A stretch of 49,380 bases of DNA from a bacterium BMS3Abin01 (GCA_002897715.1 BDUA01000028.1:1-49380); one strand, 5' to 3'; counted from the stretch's first letter, positions 1 through 9,395 are shown. Translations and numbers: made by a program. The notes: generated by a model from the sequence alone, not told the origin.

Positions 1-2
1 GG

Positions 3-275
3 AATGTGGACGGTGAGCTGGAGCTGCTTACCGCCTTCGCGGAGGAACTGGGCAGTCAGCTAATCCATTTCATCCCCCGGGACAACGTGGTCCAAAGAGC
101 GGAGATCAACAAAAAGACGGTTATCGAATACGAATCGGATTGCGACCAGGCGGACGAGTACCGGGCGCTGGCCAAGAACATCGACGGCAATGAGATGTTC
201 GTGATTCCGAAGCCCATGTCCCAGGACCGCCTGGAGAAGATGATGATGGAGTTCGGCATCCTGGAAGCAGCTTAA
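3..275 (+). CDS. nifH: Nitrogenase iron protein NifH, 3' end only
   Basis: C-terminal part of dinitrogenase reductase, the ATP-driven Fe protein that passes electrons to the NifDK component. The gene enters from outside the window, so only about 90 residues are visible. They include the strongly conserved block [18 protein letters not shown] followed by [12 protein letters not shown], typical of NifH C-terminal thirds. The P-loop and the cluster-ligating cysteines lie upstream. It ends with TAA 31 bases before nifI1, so it heads the nif operon seen here. Family assignment is very safe; whether it starts the operon cannot be seen. Confidence 0.96.
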   Translation, partial: NVDGELELLTAFAEELGSQLIHFIPRDNVVQRAEINKKTVIEYESDCDQADEYRALAKNIDGNEMFVIPKPMSQDRLEKMMMEFGILEAA

Positions 276-305
276 GTCAAAGAAGACACGCATGGAGGAT
301 ATGTC

Positions 306-623
306 ATGGAACTGGTGAGGGCCGTTATCAGGCCCAACTTTACCGAGAAAGTAGTATCCGCCCTGGAGGAGGCCGGCTTCATCTCGATGACCAAAATGAA
401 TGTTTACGGCCGCGGCAAACAACAGGGCATCAAGGTCGGCGAGGTACATTATGACGAGCTGGCAAAAACCATGTTGATGCTTGTCGTCAACAACCGGGAT
501 ACCCAGAGGCTTATCGATACCATCATGGAGGTCGCCAAGACCGGCAGCTTCGGTGACGGCAAGATATTCATCAGCCCGGTGGACGCGGTGTACACCATAA
601 GAACCGGCGAGTCCGGGCTTTAA
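306..623 (+). CDS. nifI1: Nitrogenase-associated PII-like regulator NifI1
   Basis: PII-family protein of 105 residues. In methanogens NifI1 and NifI2 form a complex that binds NifDK and blocks the Fe protein after ammonium addition, relieved by 2-oxoglutarate and ATP. The sequence shows the PII fold signature: N-terminal ELVRAVIRP, a T-loop region with YGRGKQQG, and the C-terminal GDGKIFISPV plus IRTGE. Position between nifH and nifD is diagnostic for nifI1 rather than glnB. GGAGG lies 7 bases before the ATG. The T-loop lacks the usual uridylylated-tyrosine context of GlnB, as expected for NifI1. Post-translational nitrogenase switching is inferred by homology. Confidence 0.95.
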   Translation: MELVRAVIRPNFTEKVVSALEEAGFISMTKMNVYGRGKQQGIKVGEVHYDELAKTMLMLVVNNRDTQRLIDTIMEVAKTGSFGDGKIFISPVDAVYTIRTGESGL

Positions 624-633
624 GGGGGACGGC

Positions 634-999
634 TTGAAAGAGATAACGGCGATAATCAGGACCAACAAGATACAGCGGACCAAGGACGCCCTGGTCGAGG
701 CCGGCTATCCGTCCATGACGGTAAAAGAAGTCATGGGCCGGGGTAAGCAGAAGGGCCTGCAGCAGGAGCTTTCCCTCTCCGAGGCCGAGCTTCCGGACGA
801 AGCTGAAGTCCAGGTCCATTTTATACCCAAGAGGATGCTGACCCTGATGGCGACCGACGACAGCGTGGCAGAGTTGGTCAAGATCATTACGGAGGTTAAT
901 CAGACAGGTTATGTCGGAGACGGAAAAATAATCGTGTCGCCGCTGACGGACGCCGCCCGCGTCAGGACCGGCGAACTCGGCGACTCAGCACTTACATGA
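634..999 (+). CDS. nifI2: Nitrogenase-associated PII-like regulator NifI2
   Basis: Second PII-family partner of the nitrogenase switch-off complex, 121 residues. It shares KEITAIIR, VMGRGKQKG, GDGKIIVSPL and VRTGE with NifI1. It carries a longer T-loop segment (about residues 48-66, LSLSEAELPDEAEVQVHF) and a short C-terminal tail, both typical of NifI2. The start is TTG, chosen because GGGGG sits 5-6 bases upstream and the first residues align with NifI1. It lies 10 bases after nifI1 and 9 before nifD, so the three are surely cotranscribed. Confidence 0.94.
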   Translation: MKEITAIIRTNKIQRTKDALVEAGYPSMTVKEVMGRGKQKGLQQELSLSEAELPDEAEVQVHFIPKRMLTLMATDDSVAELVKIITEVNQTGYVGDGKIIVSPLTDAARVRTGELGDSALT

Positions 1000-1008
1000 G
1001 GAAGAAAA

Positions 1009-2610
1009 ATGTCTGACCAAAAACCGGAAGCCGCCGACCTCGGCGGACTCAAAGACAGGATCGTAGAAGCATATCCCGAGAAGGTCGGGAAAAACCGGGC
1101 CAAACACATACTGGTCAAGGATGGCAACGGCGGAAACAAGATAGACGCCAACGCCAAGACCATCCCCGGGATCATCACCACCAGAGGCTGTGCCTTTGCC
1201 GGCTGCAAGGGTGTGGTTCTGGGGCCCATCAAGGACGTGGTCAACCTGGTCCACGGGCCGGTGGGCTGCTCATACTATTCCTGGCTGACCCGCAGAAACT
1301 TTGCCAAAGCTGATGATAACGGCAAGAACTTCCTGCAATACTGCGTCACCACCGACATGCAGGAAGGCGACATCGTCTTCGGCGGCGAGAAACGGCTGAT
1401 GCAGGCTCTCCGCGAAGTCAAGGAGGCCCTTGACCCGGAGGCGATCGTTATCAGCGCCACCTGCCCCGTCGGTCTCATCGGCGACGACATCTCCACGGTG
1501 GCCAAAGAGGCGGAGGCGGAGCTGGGGATAAAGGTCTTCTCGGCCAACTGTGAAGGCTACAAGGGTGTCAGCCAGTCGGTCGGACATCACATCGCCTGTA
1601 ACGCCCTGATGGAGAACGTGGTGGGCACGGAGGAGCCGGAGGACGCGACTCCTTTCGACATCAACATCTTCGGCGAGTACAACATCGGCGGCGACCTGTG
1701 GAACATCAGGCCGCTGCTGGAGCGTATCGGCTACCGGATCCTGTCGACCTATACCGGTGATGCCTCCATCCATGATATCGCCAAGGCCCCCCGCGCCAAG
1801 CTGAATGTGCTCATGTGCCACCGTTCCATCAACTACGCTACCCAGATGTTCTGGGAAAAGTACGCGCTGCCCTGGCTCAAGGTCAACTATATCGGTGTGG
1901 CGGAGACGGCCCGCTCCCTGAGGGAGATGGCCGAGTTCTTCGACGACCAGACCCTGACTGAAAACACGGAGAAGGTCATCGCCGCGGAGATGGAACGGAT
2001 AACGCCGGCGCTGGAAAGGTACCAGGAGCGGCTGGACGGCAAGAGGATAATGCTGTTCGTGGGCGGTTCCCGGTCTCACCATTTTCAGCATCTGAGCGAA
2101 GAGCTGGGCATGAACGTGGTCATGGCCGGCTACGAGTTCGCCCACAGAGACGACTACGAAGGCCGGCAGGTCCTGGCCGATATGAAGGAGACCGCCATCA
2201 GCAGGGTGGTGCCGGACCTCCACTACGAAAGGGAGAGCGGTTGCGAACCTCCCGCTGACCTTGAACAGAAAAAGGATGAGCTCGGCGGCCACCTGCTGGA
2301 CTACGAGGGGATGATCGCCCACATGAAGAAAGGGGCCCTTATCGTGGACGACCTCAATCACTTCGAGACCGAGGCCATCATCAGGGAGCTCCAGCCCGAT
2401 GTGTTCTGTTCGGGGATCAAGGACAAGTACGTCGTGGAAAAAATGGGCGTTCCCTCCCGGCAACTGCACTCTTATGACTACAGCGGCCCCTATACCGGTT
2501 TTGACGGAGCGCTCATCTTCGCCAAAGACATCGATATGGCGGTAAGCACCCCGACCATTAAATACATGAAGCCCCCGTGGCGGAAAAAGGAGAGCGGCAG
2601 CGATGCTTAA
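1009..2610 (+). CDS. nifD: Nitrogenase molybdenum-iron protein alpha chain NifD
   Basis: Alpha subunit of dinitrogenase, which holds the M-cluster where N2 is reduced. Key residues by alignment with the Azotobacter and clostridial proteins are all present: P-cluster cysteines C61, C87 and C152; cofactor-pocket V69, Q189 and H193; cofactor ligands C270 (in VLMCHRSINY) and H487 (in RQLHSYDYSG). At 533 residues it is longer than the Azotobacter protein because of an extra stretch of about 45-50 residues after YEFAHRDDYEGR (roughly residues 385-435), as in Clostridium pasteurianum NifD. GAGGAAG precedes the ATG. Its end overlaps nifK by 8 bases. All expected catalytic residues are intact. Confidence 0.97.
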   Translation: MSDQKPEAADLGGLKDRIVEAYPEKVGKNRAKHILVKDGNGGNKIDANAKTIPGIITTRGCAFAGCKGVVLGPIKDVVNLVHGPVGCSYYSWLTRRNFAKADDNGKNFLQYCVTTDMQEGDIVFGGEKRLMQALREVKEALDPEAIVISATCPVGLIGDDISTVAKEAEAELGIKVFSANCEGYKGVSQSVGHHIACNALMENVVGTEEPEDATPFDINIFGEYNIGGDLWNIRPLLERIGYRILSTYTGDASIHDIAKAPRAKLNVLMCHRSINYATQMFWEKYALPWLKVNYIGVAETARSLREMAEFFDDQTLTENTEKVIAAEMERITPALERYQERLDGKRIMLFVGGSRSHHFQHLSEELGMNVVMAGYEFAHRDDYEGRQVLADMKETAISRVVPDLHYERESGCEPPADLEQKKDELGGHLLDYEGMIAHMKKGALIVDDLNHFETEAIIRELQPDVFCSGIKDKYVVEKMGVPSRQLHSYDYSGPYTGFDGALIFAKDIDMAVSTPTIKYMKPPWRKKESGSDA

Positions 2611-3982
2611 CCACACCAAACAGGAGCTCATGGAGAGAAAAGGGGTGAAGATCAACCCCACCAATATCTGCCAGCCCATCGGCGCGGCCCTGGCCGCGGC
2701 CGGCATACATAACTGCATGGCCCACAGCCATGGCTCCCAGGGATGTTCCTCATACCTGAGGACGCAGTTGACCAGGCACTACCGGGAACCGGTCATGGGG
2801 ACCAGCAGTTCCTTCTCGGAGGATACGGCGGTCTTCGGCGGCGGCGGCAACCTGAAGCAGGCCATCAGGAACATCGTCCATATCTACCGGCCGGAGGTGA
2901 TCGCCATCCATACTACCTGCGTGGCCGAGACCATCGGCGACGACGTTCACAGTATCGTGGAGGAAATGGACATCGACGGGGATATCCCGGAGAACGTGCG
3001 GATCATCAATGCCAGCACCCCCAGCTACGTGGGAACCCACCTGCTGGGCTACGCCCGCATGGTGGAGTCCATGGTAAACAGCTTCGCCACCAGGAGTGAG
3101 GACTCCGGGTCGTCCAGGGTCAACATCATCCCCGGCTTCAACGCCGAGCCGGGGGATATCAGGGAGATCAAGAGGCTCCTGGCGATGATGGATATCGACT
3201 CCATTGTCTTCCCCGATATCAGCGGCGTCCTCGACGCCCCGCTGACCGGTGAGCTGGAACTCTATCCGGAGGGCGGCACCACTATCCCCGAGCTGGAGGA
3301 TACGGCCAACTCCCTGGCCACCTTCGTCATCTGCCGGGAGTCGGGAGCCCTGGCGGCCGGCGCCCTGGAGGACAGATCCGGCGTGCCGGCGGTGCTGATG
3401 CCCACACCCATCGGCATCGCCAATACCGATAGCCTGGTCATGAGGCTGTCGGAAATCACGGGCAAAGCCATCCCCGGGGAGCTGGAGCGTGAGCGGGGAC
3501 GGCTGGTGGACATGATGCATGACGCCCACCCCCACTTCCACGGGAAAAAAGTCGCCATCTCCGGCGATCCGGATATCGTCAGCGGCATGACCAGCCTGGT
3601 GATCGGCCTGGGGATGGAGCCGGTGCATATCCTGTCCGGCACCAAGAGCGCGGCCTTCGAGGCGGAGGCCGGTGAACTGGTCTCCGGGAAGTATCCGGAT
3701 GCCAATATAATCAACGGCGGTGATCTGTTCACCCTCCATCAGCTGATAAAGAACCAGCCGGTGGATCTCCTGCTGGGCAACACCCATGTAAAGTACATCG
3801 CCCGGGCCGAGGACATCCCGCTGATACGGGTGGGGTTCCCCATATCCGACCGCGCCAACCTGTTCCATTTTCCGGTGATGGGATACGCCGGCGCCGCCCG
3901 CATGGTGGAGAGGATCGGCAACACCCTGCTGGAGCGGCTGGACCGGGACGCGCCTGAGGAGAGGTTCGAGCTGCTCCTCTAG
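2603..3982 (+). CDS. nifK: Nitrogenase molybdenum-iron protein beta chain NifK
   Basis: Beta subunit of dinitrogenase, sharing the P-cluster with NifD. P-cluster cysteines C23 (NICQPIGA), C48 (HGSQGCSSY) and C106 (TTCVAETIGDD) and the nearby S141 (STPSYVGTH) are visible. The 459-residue length and absent N-terminal extension match the short clostridial form rather than the about 520-residue proteobacterial form. Translation is probably coupled to nifD through the 8-base overlap. The next gene, nifE, follows within a few bases. Confidence 0.97.
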   Translation: MLNHTKQELMERKGVKINPTNICQPIGAALAAAGIHNCMAHSHGSQGCSSYLRTQLTRHYREPVMGTSSSFSEDTAVFGGGGNLKQAIRNIVHIYRPEVIAIHTTCVAETIGDDVHSIVEEMDIDGDIPENVRIINASTPSYVGTHLLGYARMVESMVNSFATRSEDSGSSRVNIIPGFNAEPGDIREIKRLLAMMDIDSIVFPDISGVLDAPLTGELELYPEGGTTIPELEDTANSLATFVICRESGALAAGALEDRSGVPAVLMPTPIGIANTDSLVMRLSEITGKAIPGELERERGRLVDMMHDAHPHFHGKKVAISGDPDIVSGMTSLVIGLGMEPVHILSGTKSAAFEAEAGELVSGKYPDANIINGGDLFTLHQLIKNQPVDLLLGNTHVKYIARAEDIPLIRVGFPISDRANLFHFPVMGYAGAARMVERIGNTLLERLDRDAPEERFELLL

Positions 3983-3984
3983 GA

Positions 3985-5397
3985 ATGAGGCAGCCAGACA
4001 CCATGACTGAAATAACGGAAAAAAACCACTGCATCGATGTCATCTCGGGAAGAGAAGGCCATATCCTGCAAAAGACCGGCGGCGGCGAAACGACGGCCAT
4101 GGCCTGCGACGCGGACAGCGTGGCGGGCGCGGTCAGCCAGAGAGCCTGCGTCTTTTGCGGCGCCAGGGTAGTGATATACCCCATAGCCGATGCCCTGCAC
4201 CTGATCCACGGACCCATCGGCTGTTCCACCTACACCTGGGACATCAGGGGCAGCCTCTCCTCCGGCCCGGAACTGCACCGGTTCAGTTTCTCAACGGACC
4301 TCCAGGAGCAGGACATTATTTTTGGAGGAGAGCCCAAGCTGTACCGGGCCCTGTGCGAGCTGATCGACAAGCACCAGCCCCAGGGGGCTTTTGTGTACTC
4401 CACCTGTATCGTGGGAGTCATCGGCGACGACCTGAAGGCCGTGTGCGCCCGGGTGGAGCGGGAGAAGGGGATAAGGGTCATCCCCGTCCAGTCGGAAGGG
4501 TTCAAGGGGAACAAGAACGCCGGCTACAAGGCGGCCTGCCAGGCGCTGTTCGAACTCATCGGCTCCCGGGGCGAGGGTACGGTCCCGTTGTCCATCAACA
4601 TCCTGGGCGACTTCAACCTGGCCGGCGAGATCTGGATCATCCGCGAGTACCTGGAGAAGATGGGGATCAGGGTGGTGGCCAATATCAGCGGTGACTCCCG
4701 GGTCGCCCATGTGGCCCGGGCCCATACCGCGGCCCTGAACGTGGTTCAATGCTCGGGCTCCATGATGCATCTGGCCAGGATGATGAAAAAGGAGTATGGC
4801 ATCCCCTTCATCCGGGTCTCCTATTTCGGCAGCGAAGACATGGCGGCCAGCCTGCGTGATATCGCCGCTTTCTTCGGCGATGAGGGCGTCAACAGGAAGA
4901 CCGGGCAGTTGATAAAGCACGAACTGGACCGGCTGCTGCCACAGCTGGAGTTCTACCGGGAGAAACTTGCAGGTAAAAAGGCGGCGGTTTACGTAGGCGG
5001 CGCCTTCAAAGCCATATCCCTGATCAAGGCCTTCCGGGATATCGGCATGCAGGTGGTGGTGGTGGGCTCCCAGACCGGCAAGGAACAGGACTACGAAGAT
5101 ATCAAGGATGAGGCCGATCCGGGAACGGTCATCATCGATGACGCCAACCCCCTGGAGCTGGCCCAGCTGATGAAGAATCAGGGCGTGGACATATTCGTCG
5201 GCGGCGTCAAGGAAAGACCGGTGGCCTACAAGCTGGGGATCTCCTTCTGCGACCATAACCACGAGCGCAAGCTGCCCCTGGAAGGATTCGTCGGCATGCT
5301 TAATTTTGCCAAAGAAGTTTATGGCTCTATCGCCAGCCCCGTATGGCAGTGGGTTCCCCGGGCGAACCTGGCGGACGGGGTGGAGAGGCATGGCTAA
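3985..5397 (+). CDS. nifE: Nitrogenase cofactor scaffold NifE
   Basis: NifD paralogue that, with NifN, forms the scaffold on which the NifB cofactor is matured to FeMo-co before insertion into NifDK. Visible signatures are CVFCGARVVIYPIADALHLIHGP (residues about 51-73), GCSTYTWDIRG, STCIVGVIGDD and SEGFKGNKNAGYKAAC. The cofactor-ligating histidine region of NifD is altered, as expected for NifE. The ATG at 3985 lies two bases after the nifK stop. A second in-frame ATG at 4003 with GAGG upstream is an equally possible start; the product changes by six residues only. It ends inside the nifN start. Confidence 0.94.
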   Translation: MRQPDTMTEITEKNHCIDVISGREGHILQKTGGGETTAMACDADSVAGAVSQRACVFCGARVVIYPIADALHLIHGPIGCSTYTWDIRGSLSSGPELHRFSFSTDLQEQDIIFGGEPKLYRALCELIDKHQPQGAFVYSTCIVGVIGDDLKAVCARVEREKGIRVIPVQSEGFKGNKNAGYKAACQALFELIGSRGEGTVPLSINILGDFNLAGEIWIIREYLEKMGIRVVANISGDSRVAHVARAHTAALNVVQCSGSMMHLARMMKKEYGIPFIRVSYFGSEDMAASLRDIAAFFGDEGVNRKTGQLIKHELDRLLPQLEFYREKLAGKKAAVYVGGAFKAISLIKAFRDIGMQVVVVGSQTGKEQDYEDIKDEADPGTVIIDDANPLELAQLMKNQGVDIFVGGVKERPVAYKLGISFCDHNHERKLPLEGFVGMLNFAKEVYGSIASPVWQWVPRANLADGVERHG

Positions 5398-6736
5398 CAG
5401 CCACGCTTCCACAACCAACCCCTGCAAGATGTGCCGACCCCTGGGAGCATGCCTGGCCTTCAGCGGGGTCGAGAACTCCATGGTGCTTCTCCATGGCTCC
5501 CAGGGCTGCAGCACCTACATGAGGCGGTACATCTCGGGCCACTACAACGAACCGGTTGATATCGCCTCCTCCTCCCTGAGCGAACAGGGAGCAATCTACG
5601 GTGGCGAGGCCAACCTGAAACAGGGCATCAGGAACGTGGTGGCGAAATATTCTCCCTCCGTCCTGTGCGTGGCCACTACCTGCCTCACCGAGACCATCGG
5701 CGACAACGTGAAGATGATCATAGATGACCTCCTGGAGGAGGAGCCGGGCCTGAGGGATGTGAAGATCATCCCCGTATCCACGCCCAGTTACAGTGGCAGT
5801 CACACGGATGGCTTCTATGATTCCTGTGTCGCCATCCTCGACCGGTTCGCGCGCGGCGGTGAGGATAACGGAGCGGTCAACCTTTTCCCCGGGTTCCTCT
5901 CGCCGGCCGATATCCGGTACCTGAGGGAGGTCATGGATGATTGCCAGGTGGAGTCGATGATCCTGCCTGACTGCTCCGGGACACTGGACGCCGGTATCGG
6001 CGATACCTTTTACCGGATCCCGCGTGGCGGCACCAGGTTCGAGGATATCGAGAGGGCGGGTTCCTCCTCCTGCTCCATCGAGTTCAACCTGGCCGGCGAC
6101 GCAAATCAGTCCAGCGCCCGGCTGCTGGATGATCGTTTCGGCGTCAGGGGATACCGGCTGCCGCTTCCCATAGGCATCAGGAACAGCGACCTGTTGTTCA
6201 ACACTCTGAGCGAGGTGACCGCCGGGCCGACGCCGCAGAAATATCAGGATGAAAGAAGCCGGTTGCTGGACGCCATGGTGGACGCTCACAAATATCTTTT
6301 CGGCCAGAGAGCGGTTATCTACGGTGATGCGGAATTCGTCATCGCCATGACCTCGTTCCTGGTGGATGCCGGAATATTTCCGGTCGTATGCGCCAGCGGC
6401 GGCGGCAACGCGCGGTATGTGGCGGAGATAGAGACGATAACCGGCAGCCTGGATACGCCGCCGGCCATACTCAGGGAGGCTGATTTCGATGATATCTACG
6501 ATCATACCCTGGCGGCGGGCGCGGACCTGCTGATCGGCAACAGCAAGGGGAACCATATCGCCAGGAGGATCAACGTCCCCCTGGTCCGGGTGGGATACCC
6601 CATCCATGACCGCATCGGCGCCCAGAGGATATTGCATACCGGTTACCGGGGGGCGATGAACCTCCTGGATATCTTGACCAACACTATCATCGCCAGGAAA
6701 CAGGACGACCTGGGTTACGGTTACAGCTATATGTAG
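5390..6736 (+). CDS. nifN: Nitrogenase cofactor scaffold NifN
   Basis: NifK paralogue and partner of NifE in FeMo-co assembly, 448 residues. It shows NPCKMCRPLGACLAF near the N terminus, HGSQGCSTYMRRY, and TTCLTETIGDN. The frame is open back to 5306, but the ATG at 5390 is preferred: GGAGAGG lies 3 bases upstream, it overlaps the nifE stop in the usual coupled way, and the family begins just before the NPCKMC motif. It is a plain NifN without a fused NifB or NifX domain. nifB follows 14 bases later. Confidence 0.94.
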   Translation: MANSHASTTNPCKMCRPLGACLAFSGVENSMVLLHGSQGCSTYMRRYISGHYNEPVDIASSSLSEQGAIYGGEANLKQGIRNVVAKYSPSVLCVATTCLTETIGDNVKMIIDDLLEEEPGLRDVKIIPVSTPSYSGSHTDGFYDSCVAILDRFARGGEDNGAVNLFPGFLSPADIRYLREVMDDCQVESMILPDCSGTLDAGIGDTFYRIPRGGTRFEDIERAGSSSCSIEFNLAGDANQSSARLLDDRFGVRGYRLPLPIGIRNSDLLFNTLSEVTAGPTPQKYQDERSRLLDAMVDAHKYLFGQRAVIYGDAEFVIAMTSFLVDAGIFPVVCASGGGNARYVAEIETITGSLDTPPAILREADFDDIYDHTLAAGADLLIGNSKGNHIARRINVPLVRVGYPIHDRIGAQRILHTGYRGAMNLLDILTNTIIARKQDDLGYGYSYM

Positions 6737-6750
6737 GTCGGGAGCCAGCC

Positions 6751-7623
6751 ATGAATAAAAAAATACATCGAATAACAGACCATCCCTGCTTTAACGCCGA
6801 CGTGAAAGGAAAGTACGGCCGCATACATCTGGCGGTGGCTCCCCGGTGCAATATCCGGTGCAACTATTGCAACCGGCTTCACGACTGCCCCAACGAGAGC
6901 CGGCCCGGTGTTACCAGCAGGGTCTATACGCCGGCGGCGGCGCTGGCGCACCTGGGCAGGGTGATGAAAAACATGCCCCATATCTCCGTGGTGGGCATCG
7001 CCGGACCCGGGGACCCGCTGGCCAATCCCGAAGATACCTTTGGAACGCTGGCGCTGGTCAGGGAAAGGTATCCGCAGCTACTGCTCTGTCTCTCCACCAA
7101 CGGCCTGCTGGCGGTCGACCACCTGGACGACATCATCAGTTCGGGCATCAACCACCTTTCCCTGACTGTTAATGCCGTCGATAGCGAGTTGGGAGCAAAA
7201 ATCTACAAATGGGTCCGGCTGGACGGCAGGACCTACCGGGGCGTGGAAGCGGCGGAGGTCCTGCTTGAGCGACAGCTCGATGCCATCAGGCGCCTGAAAC
7301 GGGCCGGCCTCACGGTAAAGATCAACACCGTGGTGATTCCCGGCATCAACGACTTCCATGTCCTGGATGTGGTTAAAAAGATGCGGGGACTGTCGGTGGA
7401 CCTTCTGAACCTCATGCCCCTGTATCCGGTGGAGGGGACAGCTTTTCAGCACGTCCCCGAACCCAGCCACTGTGAGATAATGGCGCTCCGGCGGAAAGCC
7501 CGGGCTTATATCCCCCAGATGTCACACTGCTCCCGCTGCCGGGCTGACGCCGTGGGCCTTATCGGCAAGGACGATCCGAAGGATCTTAACGAAAGTCTCC
7601 TGGGAAAACTGGCCTGCAACTGA
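6751..7623 (+). CDS. nifB: Radical SAM FeMo-cofactor synthase NifB, short form
   Basis: Radical SAM enzyme that fuses two [4Fe-4S] clusters and inserts carbide to make NifB-co. The radical SAM motif CX3CX2C is at C33, C37 and C40 (PRCNIRCNYCNR), followed by ESRPGVTSRVYTP and VVGIAGPGDPLANP, and the C-terminal HCSRCRADAVGL cluster-binding block. At 290 residues it lacks the C-terminal NifX-like domain of proteobacterial NifB; such short forms are common in archaea and anaerobes. GGGAG precedes the ATG. It is the last nif gene here, and no nifX, nifV, nifS or nifU follows. Confidence 0.96.
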   Translation: MNKKIHRITDHPCFNADVKGKYGRIHLAVAPRCNIRCNYCNRLHDCPNESRPGVTSRVYTPAAALAHLGRVMKNMPHISVVGIAGPGDPLANPEDTFGTLALVRERYPQLLLCLSTNGLLAVDHLDDIISSGINHLSLTVNAVDSELGAKIYKWVRLDGRTYRGVEAAEVLLERQLDAIRRLKRAGLTVKINTVVIPGINDFHVLDVVKKMRGLSVDLLNLMPLYPVEGTAFQHVPEPSHCEIMALRRKARAYIPQMSHCSRCRADAVGLIGKDDPKDLNESLLGKLACN

Positions 7624-7638
7624 ACCCCGGGGTCTCTG

Positions 7639-9321
7639 CTACCGGCGCAAGAGCCGCATGGCCTTGAGGCCGAATCCCAGCTTCTCCTGGTCCTCGCTCT
7701 TGTTGACATTAAGGCCGGTGAGATCGGCGATACGGCCCAGGCGGTAACGTATGGTGTGGCGGTGGGTGAACAGCGACTCGGCGGTGGCGGCGACGCTGCG
7801 GTTATTGGCCAGGAAGGTCTCCAGCGTGCCCACCAGGTCGGTCTTGTGTTCCTTGTCGTAGCGCTGTATTACGGCGATGGTCTCCTCGTAGAAGTTGCGG
7901 ACCTCTTCCGGGTCCTCCTCCAGGGCGCTCAGCAACAGCTTGTAGATGCCCATGTCGTCGAAAGTGGCGATGGCGCCGGTCTCTCCCAGGCGCTGGCTGA
8001 CCCTCAGCGCCGTCTGCGCCTCGCGGTAAGCACGGCCGGTCTCGCCCGGCTTCTCATGGAACCGTCCCAGACCGATGGAGACGGTCAGGTCCGGAAGCAG
8101 CTCGCGGCAGGTGAGACGGATCTTGGCGGCGGTGGAACGCGCCACCGATTGCAACTTGCCCTCTTCTCCGGCCAGGGGCGGCAGAAAGGCAATTACGTTA
8201 TCGCTCCTGGGTGTGAGCAGCGCCTTCTCGTGGTAGGAGCGGATCACCTGCTTGATGCCGCCAAAATAGCGGTTCTTGATCCTCTGTACCTCCGGCTCCT
8301 TGAGCTTGTTGTTGATGACGTAGTCCCCGAAGGAATCGATATCGGCGATGAGCACCATGCATCCCCGGCTCAGGTCGCCGCCCAGGTAGCTGGCGCGCTG
8401 CAGCATGGTGGGCCCGGCATTGAACTCACCGGCGAGCAGGTCGTCGACGAAGTCGCCGCGCAGGCGGTTCTCGGTCTCCATACGGACCAGTTCGCGCCCC
8501 ATCTCCAGGGCGGCTATGGTGGCGGCGCTTTCCAGGGCGATAAGGTCAAGCTCGTTCAGCGCCGAATCAATCTCAAAGCTGGAGACATAGCCCAGCACAT
8601 CATGGCTGACCACTATGGGAACGGTGACCTTGGCGGGAAACTCCTTCTTCTGCTCGAGGTTGACGCGCTGGTATCTCTCCGACCGGGACAGGCCCTCGGG
8701 ACGGACCTCCCTTCTTCCCGTCTTCCTCATCTCATCAAAACTGTCGATGATGCCCGTATCGCTCCCTTCCGGCACGGCGTTGGCCAGAATGTCGAAAAAG
8801 GAATCCTCCAGCAGCACCGGTCTGCCCAGCAGCTCAACGGTGGTATCGGCTATGGACTGCCAGCTGCCGCCGTTGATAACCACGTCCAGCAGCTTCTGAT
8901 GGATGTCGCGGGAACGTTCCAGGAGGGAAAGATGCTCACCGACGATGCGCTCGGAGATATCGGCTATGACATGGGTCCAGCGCACCTCGGCGGGTACTTC
9001 GATCACGGGAAAGCTGTTGCGGTCGCCCAGGGCGATCATCTCCGAATCCACCGCCTTGATGAAACGCTCGGGCTTGAGCAGCAGGCCGGCGGCGCCGGAT
9101 TTGATGATCTTGCGTACGAACTCGGTCTGCGCCTCGGGGGTGGTCTCCACTCCGAAGAAGGTGGACAGCACCAGTTCGCTGCCGGTGAGCCAGTCGCCGA
9201 TGTCGGGGACTTCGCCGACGGTGACCTGGGTTACCTGGCGCGACATGCCATCCTTGCCGGCAAGAACCTTGGCCTCGGCAAGGATGGGTAGTTCAAGGAT
9301 GTCGGAAACAGTTAGTGCCAT
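7639..9321 (-). CDS. PucR-family transcriptional regulator
   Basis: 560-residue regulator with three parts: an N-terminal PucR domain (about residues 1-125, SDILELPILAEAKVLAG), a central CdaR/GGDEF-like region (about 290-430), and a C-terminal PucR-type helix-turn-helix (about 500-555, LETFLANNRSVAATAESLFTH). Family members act on purine catabolism, sugar diacid or amino-acid genes, usually as activators sensing a small ligand. It is convergent with nifB, only 15 bases away. Its promoter region holds a perfect palindrome (separate entry), so autoregulation is plausible. A role in nitrogen supply is attractive from position but not shown by sequence. Confidence 0.88.
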   Translation of the reverse strand: MALTVSDILELPILAEAKVLAGKDGMSRQVTQVTVGEVPDIGDWLTGSELVLSTFFGVETTPEAQTEFVRKIIKSGAAGLLLKPERFIKAVDSEMIALGDRNSFPVIEVPAEVRWTHVIADISERIVGEHLSLLERSRDIHQKLLDVVINGGSWQSIADTTVELLGRPVLLEDSFFDILANAVPEGSDTGIIDSFDEMRKTGRREVRPEGLSRSERYQRVNLEQKKEFPAKVTVPIVVSHDVLGYVSSFEIDSALNELDLIALESAATIAALEMGRELVRMETENRLRGDFVDDLLAGEFNAGPTMLQRASYLGGDLSRGCMVLIADIDSFGDYVINNKLKEPEVQRIKNRYFGGIKQVIRSYHEKALLTPRSDNVIAFLPPLAGEEGKLQSVARSTAAKIRLTCRELLPDLTVSIGLGRFHEKPGETGRAYREAQTALRVSQRLGETGAIATFDDMGIYKLLLSALEEDPEEVRNFYEETIAVIQRYDKEHKTDLVGTLETFLANNRSVAATAESLFTHRHTIRYRLGRIADLTGLNVNKSEDQEKLGFGLKAMRLLRR

Positions 9322-9395
9322 GGCCGGATGGATAATTCCCCCGCTGTACGTGTAGACTGTCTGCCTGGATAATAGGCCCTTCTGTACAAAGATAT

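Noticed and set aside
1270-2718. Long minus-strand open frame across nifD
   Set aside because: Antisense shadow of a high-GC gene; the + strand frame encodes an intact NifD with all cofactor residues. The same holds for antisense frames at 2750-3868, 4291-5514 and 5327-6637.
5306-5389. Upstream ATG as the nifN start
   Set aside because: It would lie deep in nifE and add 28 residues unlike any NifN; ATG 5390 has GGAGAGG and fits the family.
7756-9291. 511-residue + strand frame opposite the PucR-family gene
   Set aside because: Antisense shadow; repeated Gly/Val/Leu/Gln composition without domain motifs.
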